Of a stretch of 10,110 nt of DNA, positions 7,651 through 10,110 are shown piece after piece; within the stretch, counting starts at the first letter, position 1; each line of letters opens with the position of its first letter. The position numbers and the translations under genes were made by a program. The notes under the pieces are model-generated. The model was not told the DNA's origin. It saw only the letters and a program-made list of their open reading frames with translations, and made no database searches. Source of the DNA: Candidatus Bathyarchaeota archaeon (GTDB taxonomy: Archaea; Thermoproteota; Bathyarchaeia; RBG-16-48-13; JAGMEO01); the NCBI GenBank assembly GCA_023128135.1, contig JAGMEO010000013.1, forward strand, positions 1 through 10,110, read 5' to 3'.

Positions 7651-7680
7651 TATCATAATGTTCACTAAAACCAACAAACC

Positions 7681-7688
7681 TATATAAA
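7681..7688 (-). promoter_or_regulatory. TATA box of the ilvB-ilvN-ilvC-leuCDB-leuA operon
   Basis: The minus strand reads TTTATATA, an exact match to the archaeal TATA consensus. Placing transcription about 25 bases downstream gives a start near 7659 and a 5' leader of about 165 nt before ilvB, long for an archaeal mRNA. A weaker TATA-like TTCTATAAAA at 7521-7530 would start transcription near 7500 and remove the ilvB Shine-Dalgarno, so I prefer the distal box. Confidence 0.55.
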
Positions 7689-7704
7689 AATGATTAGGTT
7701 TAAA

Positions 7705-7720
7705 GTGAAATCTTAAATAC
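7705..7720 (+). promoter_or_regulatory. BRE/TATA element of the plus-strand synthase-ilvD operon
   Basis: GTGAAA (7705-7710) followed by TTAAATAC (7713-7720) resembles an archaeal BRE plus TATA box. The predicted start is about 7742, giving a short 5' UTR with GAGGG at 7749-7753 before ATG 7760. The box centre lies about 32 bp from that of the divergent TATA, so the two promoters may compete or share a regulator. Confidence 0.5.
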
Positions 7721-7748
7721 TTTAACAACAATATCCACGTTTCATTGC

Positions 7749-7753
7749 GAGGG
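7749..7753 (+). promoter_or_regulatory. Probable Shine-Dalgarno before ATG 7760
   Basis: GAGGG, 6 bases upstream of ATG 7760. It indicates that translation begins at 7760, although that ATG is not in frame with the main body of the synthase. Confidence 0.5.
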
Positions 7754-7759
7754 TTGAAA

Positions 7760-9299
7760 ATGGGGTATCGCTTTATTTGAAAATAAGTTTCCCAATAAGA
7801 TCCGCTTTTTAGACACGACTCTGCGTGATGGGGAGCAGAGCCCCGGCATCTCTTTAACTTCTGAAAAAAAATTGAAGATAGCCGTTAAACTCAACGATTT
7901 AGGCGTTGATGTCATCGAAGCAGGTTTCGCTGCTGCCTCAGAAGGAGAAATTCAATCAATTAAGACTATAGTCAAGGAAGGACTTTCATCTGAGATATGT
8001 AGTATGGCTCGTGCAGTTAAAGGAGACATAGATGCCATATTGAAAAGTGAAGCCCAGAGTGTTCATCTTGTTGTACCATCATCAAACATACATTTAAAAC
8101 ATAAAATAAAGAAAACAGAGAAGCAGATGCTTGAGATAGCTATTGACTGCGTACAATATGCTAAGGACCACGGGCTTATTGTTGAACTTTCTGCAGAAGA
8201 TGCTACTAGAGCTAACATGGAGTTTTTAAAAGAACTTTTTACTTCTGGCATTTCTGCTGGGGCCAACAGAGTTTGCGCTTGTGACACTGTTGGAATCCTT
8301 ACACCAGAAAAAGCGTTCTCATTTTACTCTGAGCTGAGCTCAACACTAGAGGTTCCAGTTAGTACTCACTGCCATAATGACTTTGGCTTGGCAACTGCAA
8401 ACACAATTGCAAGTTTACAAGGAGGAGCTATCCAAGCGCATACAACCATAAATGGCCTTGGTGAAAGAGGGGGCAACGCTTCTCTTGAAGAGGTAGTGAT
8501 GGGACTGTACTCCTTACATCAAGTTAAGACTTTGATAAACACTAAATTGTTGTACAGTACTTCACGACTGGTGTCACGACTTACAGGTGTTCCTATTCCT
8601 CCGAATAAGGCAATCGTTGGTGATAATGCCTTTACGCACGAGGCAGGCATACACACCCATGCAATCCTTTCTTACCCTTTAACATATGAGCCTATTTCAC
8701 CTGAGCTAGTTGGGGCGTTCAGGAAGTTTGCTGTAGGTAAGCATGCAGGTACACATGGAATTAAAGCCACTCTCAAAGACAGTGGGCTAGAACCTCAACC
8801 AAAACAATTGGAAGAAATATTTCGAAGAGTAAAGAAGATTGGAGATAGAGGTAAGACAATTACAGATGCTGATCTCTATGCTATTGCACTATCTGTGATG
8901 GGGTTACCGCAAACTCAAGCTATTGAAATTGACGAGCTCACTGTTATCACAGGGAATAAGGTTACCCCAACAGCTTCTGTGAAGCTGAACATAAATGGGT
9001 CTTCATTGATAGAAGCTAGCACTGGCACTGGGCCTGTAGACGCTGCAATAAACGCCATTCGAAAAGCAGTCCTACAAACAGCTGATATTGAATTGGAACA
9101 ATATCATGTTAAAGCCATAACTGGCGGTAGCGATGCAGTTGTGGAGGTTGTGGTTCGTTTAAGACGTAATGACCGAGTTGTGACTGCTACTGGAGTTCAC
9201 GGTGATATTGTCACAGCTAGTGTTGACGCAATGTTGAGTGGTATGAACATGCTTCTTTCTAAACATGTTAAAGAAAATCAACATAAGGTGAAAAAATGA
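7760..9299 (+). CDS. Second LeuA/CimA-family synthase (citramalate or 2-isopropylmalate synthase), start region out of frame
   Basis: Acetyl-CoA-dependent Claisen condensation enzyme and paralog of the leuA at the left edge. The continuous frame runs from just after TGA 7755-7757 to TGA 9297-9299. It encodes DTTLRDGEQSPG (bases 7812-7847), LSAEDATR, ACDTVG, metal-binding HCHND (His codons 8367-8369 and 8373-8375), NGLGERGGNASLEE, HEAGIH and a C-terminal regulatory domain. No ATG, GTG or TTG lies in this frame before the catalytic motif; the first is TTG 7872, which would delete it. ATG 7760 has a Shine-Dalgarno but reads MGYRFI then stop; skipping one base there joins it to ENKFPNKIRFLDTTLRDG. 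The coordinates assume that join. PSSNIH and CACDTVGILTPEK resemble archaeal citramalate-type synthases more than the IATS/NVPDTVG of the other copy; this assignment is an inference. The 3' end overlaps ilvD by ATGA. Confidence 0.85.
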
Positions 9300-10110
9300 A
9301 ACTGAGAAGTGACGAAGTGAAAAGAGGTTTCGAAAGAGCACCAAATAGATCACTTTTAAAAGCTTTAGGTTTATCCGACGAGGATATCAATAAGCCTTTC
9401 ATAGGCGTAGCAAACAGCTATAACACAATAATCCCTGGGCATATCTGTTTGGATAAAGTCGCCAAAGCTGTATCTGAAGGAGTGAGAGAAGCTGGAGGTG
9501 TACCTTTCGAGTTCGGCATCATTGGCATATGTGATGGAATCGCTATGGGACATGAAGGGATGAAGTACAGCTTACCATCTCGAGAGGTAATTGCTGATTC
9601 TGTAGAGTTAATGGTGCAAGCTCACAGGTTTGATGGAGTAGTGTTGGTGACAAATTGTGATAAGATCACACCTGGAATGTTGATGGCTGCAGCAAGAGTA
9701 GATATTCCTTCAATCATAATTACTGGAGGGCCAATGCTTTCCGGTTACTTTAAGAATCAAAAGATAGGTTTAATCTCAGTCTTTGAAGGCGTTGGAAAAT
9801 ATAAGGAAGGAAAAATATCAAAAGAAGAGCTTAAGGCGATGGAGGACGCTGCATGTCCAACATGTGGGTCATGTAATGGTTTATTTACCGCTAACACTAT
9901 GGCTTGCCTCTCTGAAGCTATGGGCATGGCTCTTCCAGGATCTGCCACAGTGTCAGCTGTTAATGCAAAAAGGTTGACACTGGCTAGAGCCAGTGGAAGA
10001 CAAATAATGAAGTTAATAAAAACAGATTTAAAACCTTCAAAGATTCTCACAATAGATGCTTTCAAGAACGCTATAATGGTCGATCTTGCCTTAGGAGGAT
10101 CCACTAACAC
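9296..10110 (+). CDS. ilvD: Dihydroxy-acid dehydratase, N-terminal half (cut by the window edge)
   Basis: Dehydrates 2,3-dihydroxyisovalerate and 2,3-dihydroxy-3-methylvalerate to the 2-oxo acids, the last step before transamination. 271 complete codons of about 550 are present, open to base 10110. Recognised motifs: CDGIAMGHEGMKYSLPSRE (79-97), TNCDKITPGMLMAAAR (119-134; C121 cluster ligand), GGPM (144-147), CPTCGSCNGLFTANTMACL (187-205; C193 cluster ligand) and GGSTN at the edge. The first cluster Cys of the plant-type [2Fe-2S] enzymes (in TPCN) is replaced: the segment reads P47-G48-H49-I50-C51-L52, like the PGHVHL of the oxygen-sensitive E. coli type but with Cys at the second His. ATG 9296 overlaps the upstream stop (ATGA), so translation is probably coupled to the synthase. 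Confidence 0.95.
   Translation, partial: MKLRSDEVKRGFERAPNRSLLKALGLSDEDINKPFIGVANSYNTIIPGHICLDKVAKAVSEGVREAGGVPFEFGIIGICDGIAMGHEGMKYSLPSREVIADSVELMVQAHRFDGVVLVTNCDKITPGMLMAAARVDIPSIIITGGPMLSGYFKNQKIGLISVFEGVGKYKEGKISKEELKAMEDAACPTCGSCNGLFTANTMACLSEAMGMALPGSATVSAVNAKRLTLARASGRQIMKLIKTDLKPSKILTIDAFKNAIMVDLALGGSTN

Noticed and set aside
7760..7780. MGYRFI-stop as a second regulatory leader peptide before the plus-strand synthase.
   Set aside because: It leaves the synthase with no start at all, and a single-base shift joins it smoothly to the synthase frame; an N-terminal fragment is the simpler reading.
7864..7871. Run of eight A in the synthase gene as the frameshift site.
   Set aside because: The frame is the same on both sides: the catalytic motif upstream and the barrel sequence downstream are in one frame, so any shift must lie before 7812.
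7872..9299. Taking TTG 7872 as the start of the plus-strand synthase (475 aa).
   Set aside because: It would remove the DTTLRDGEQ motif with the catalytic Arg and metal-binding Asp, which is encoded in the same frame at 7812-7838.
1..10110. CRISPR arrays, tRNA or rRNA genes, insertion sequences, phage or defence genes.
   Set aside because: Nothing seen: the window is densely packed with biosynthetic genes and the single intergenic region is explained by promoters and the leader.

Overview
This window is an archaeal branched-chain amino acid biosynthesis locus built as a divergon. Evidence for an archaeon: archaeal-type protein lengths and sequences (separate LeuC of 411 aa and LeuD of 164 aa, a 344-aa LeuB, a short class I IlvC, a stand-alone IlvN), TATA/BRE-like promoter elements in the only intergenic region, and Shine-Dalgarno sequences before most genes. 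GC content is moderate to low. The sequence does not fix the phylum; an uncultured mesophilic, anaerobic TACK- or Asgard-type lineage is a guess.

Layout. On the minus strand, from about 7494 leftward to the window edge, seven tightly packed genes run ilvB-ilvN-ilvC-leuC-leuD-leuB-leuA. Junctions are 4- or 8-base overlaps, direct abutment, or gaps of 10 to 27 bases; leuA runs off the left edge just before its stop. On the plus strand, from about 7760 rightward, a second LeuA/CimA-family synthase is followed, with an ATGA overlap, by ilvD, which runs off the right edge. Only 7495-7759 (265 bp) is non-coding. It holds both promoters, a 9-bp inverted repeat and, on the ilvB side, a 14-codon leader ORF with a strong Shine-Dalgarno.

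How the genes work together. IlvBN condenses pyruvate (or pyruvate plus 2-oxobutyrate), IlvC isomerises and reduces the product, and IlvD dehydrates it to the 2-oxo acids of valine and isoleucine. LeuA, LeuCD and LeuB extend 2-oxoisovalerate to the leucine precursor. A second synthase of the same family suggests a citramalate route, in which LeuCD and LeuB would also make 2-oxobutyrate for isoleucine. Only the aminotransferase (IlvE) is missing from a full Val/Leu/Ile set.

Most notable points. (1) A short leader ORF, MNRSCYVLPADVIG, lies in a predicted ~165-nt 5' leader upstream of ilvB. It contains Val, Leu and Ile codons, and its Shine-Dalgarno can pair with a downstream arm, which looks like attenuation-type control. 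(2) The plus-strand synthase has no ATG, GTG or TTG in frame before its catalytic motif, although a good ATG with a Shine-Dalgarno lies just upstream in another frame. (3) LeuB carries a Lys-Tyr pair where NAD-dependent isopropylmalate dehydrogenases carry Asp-Ile.
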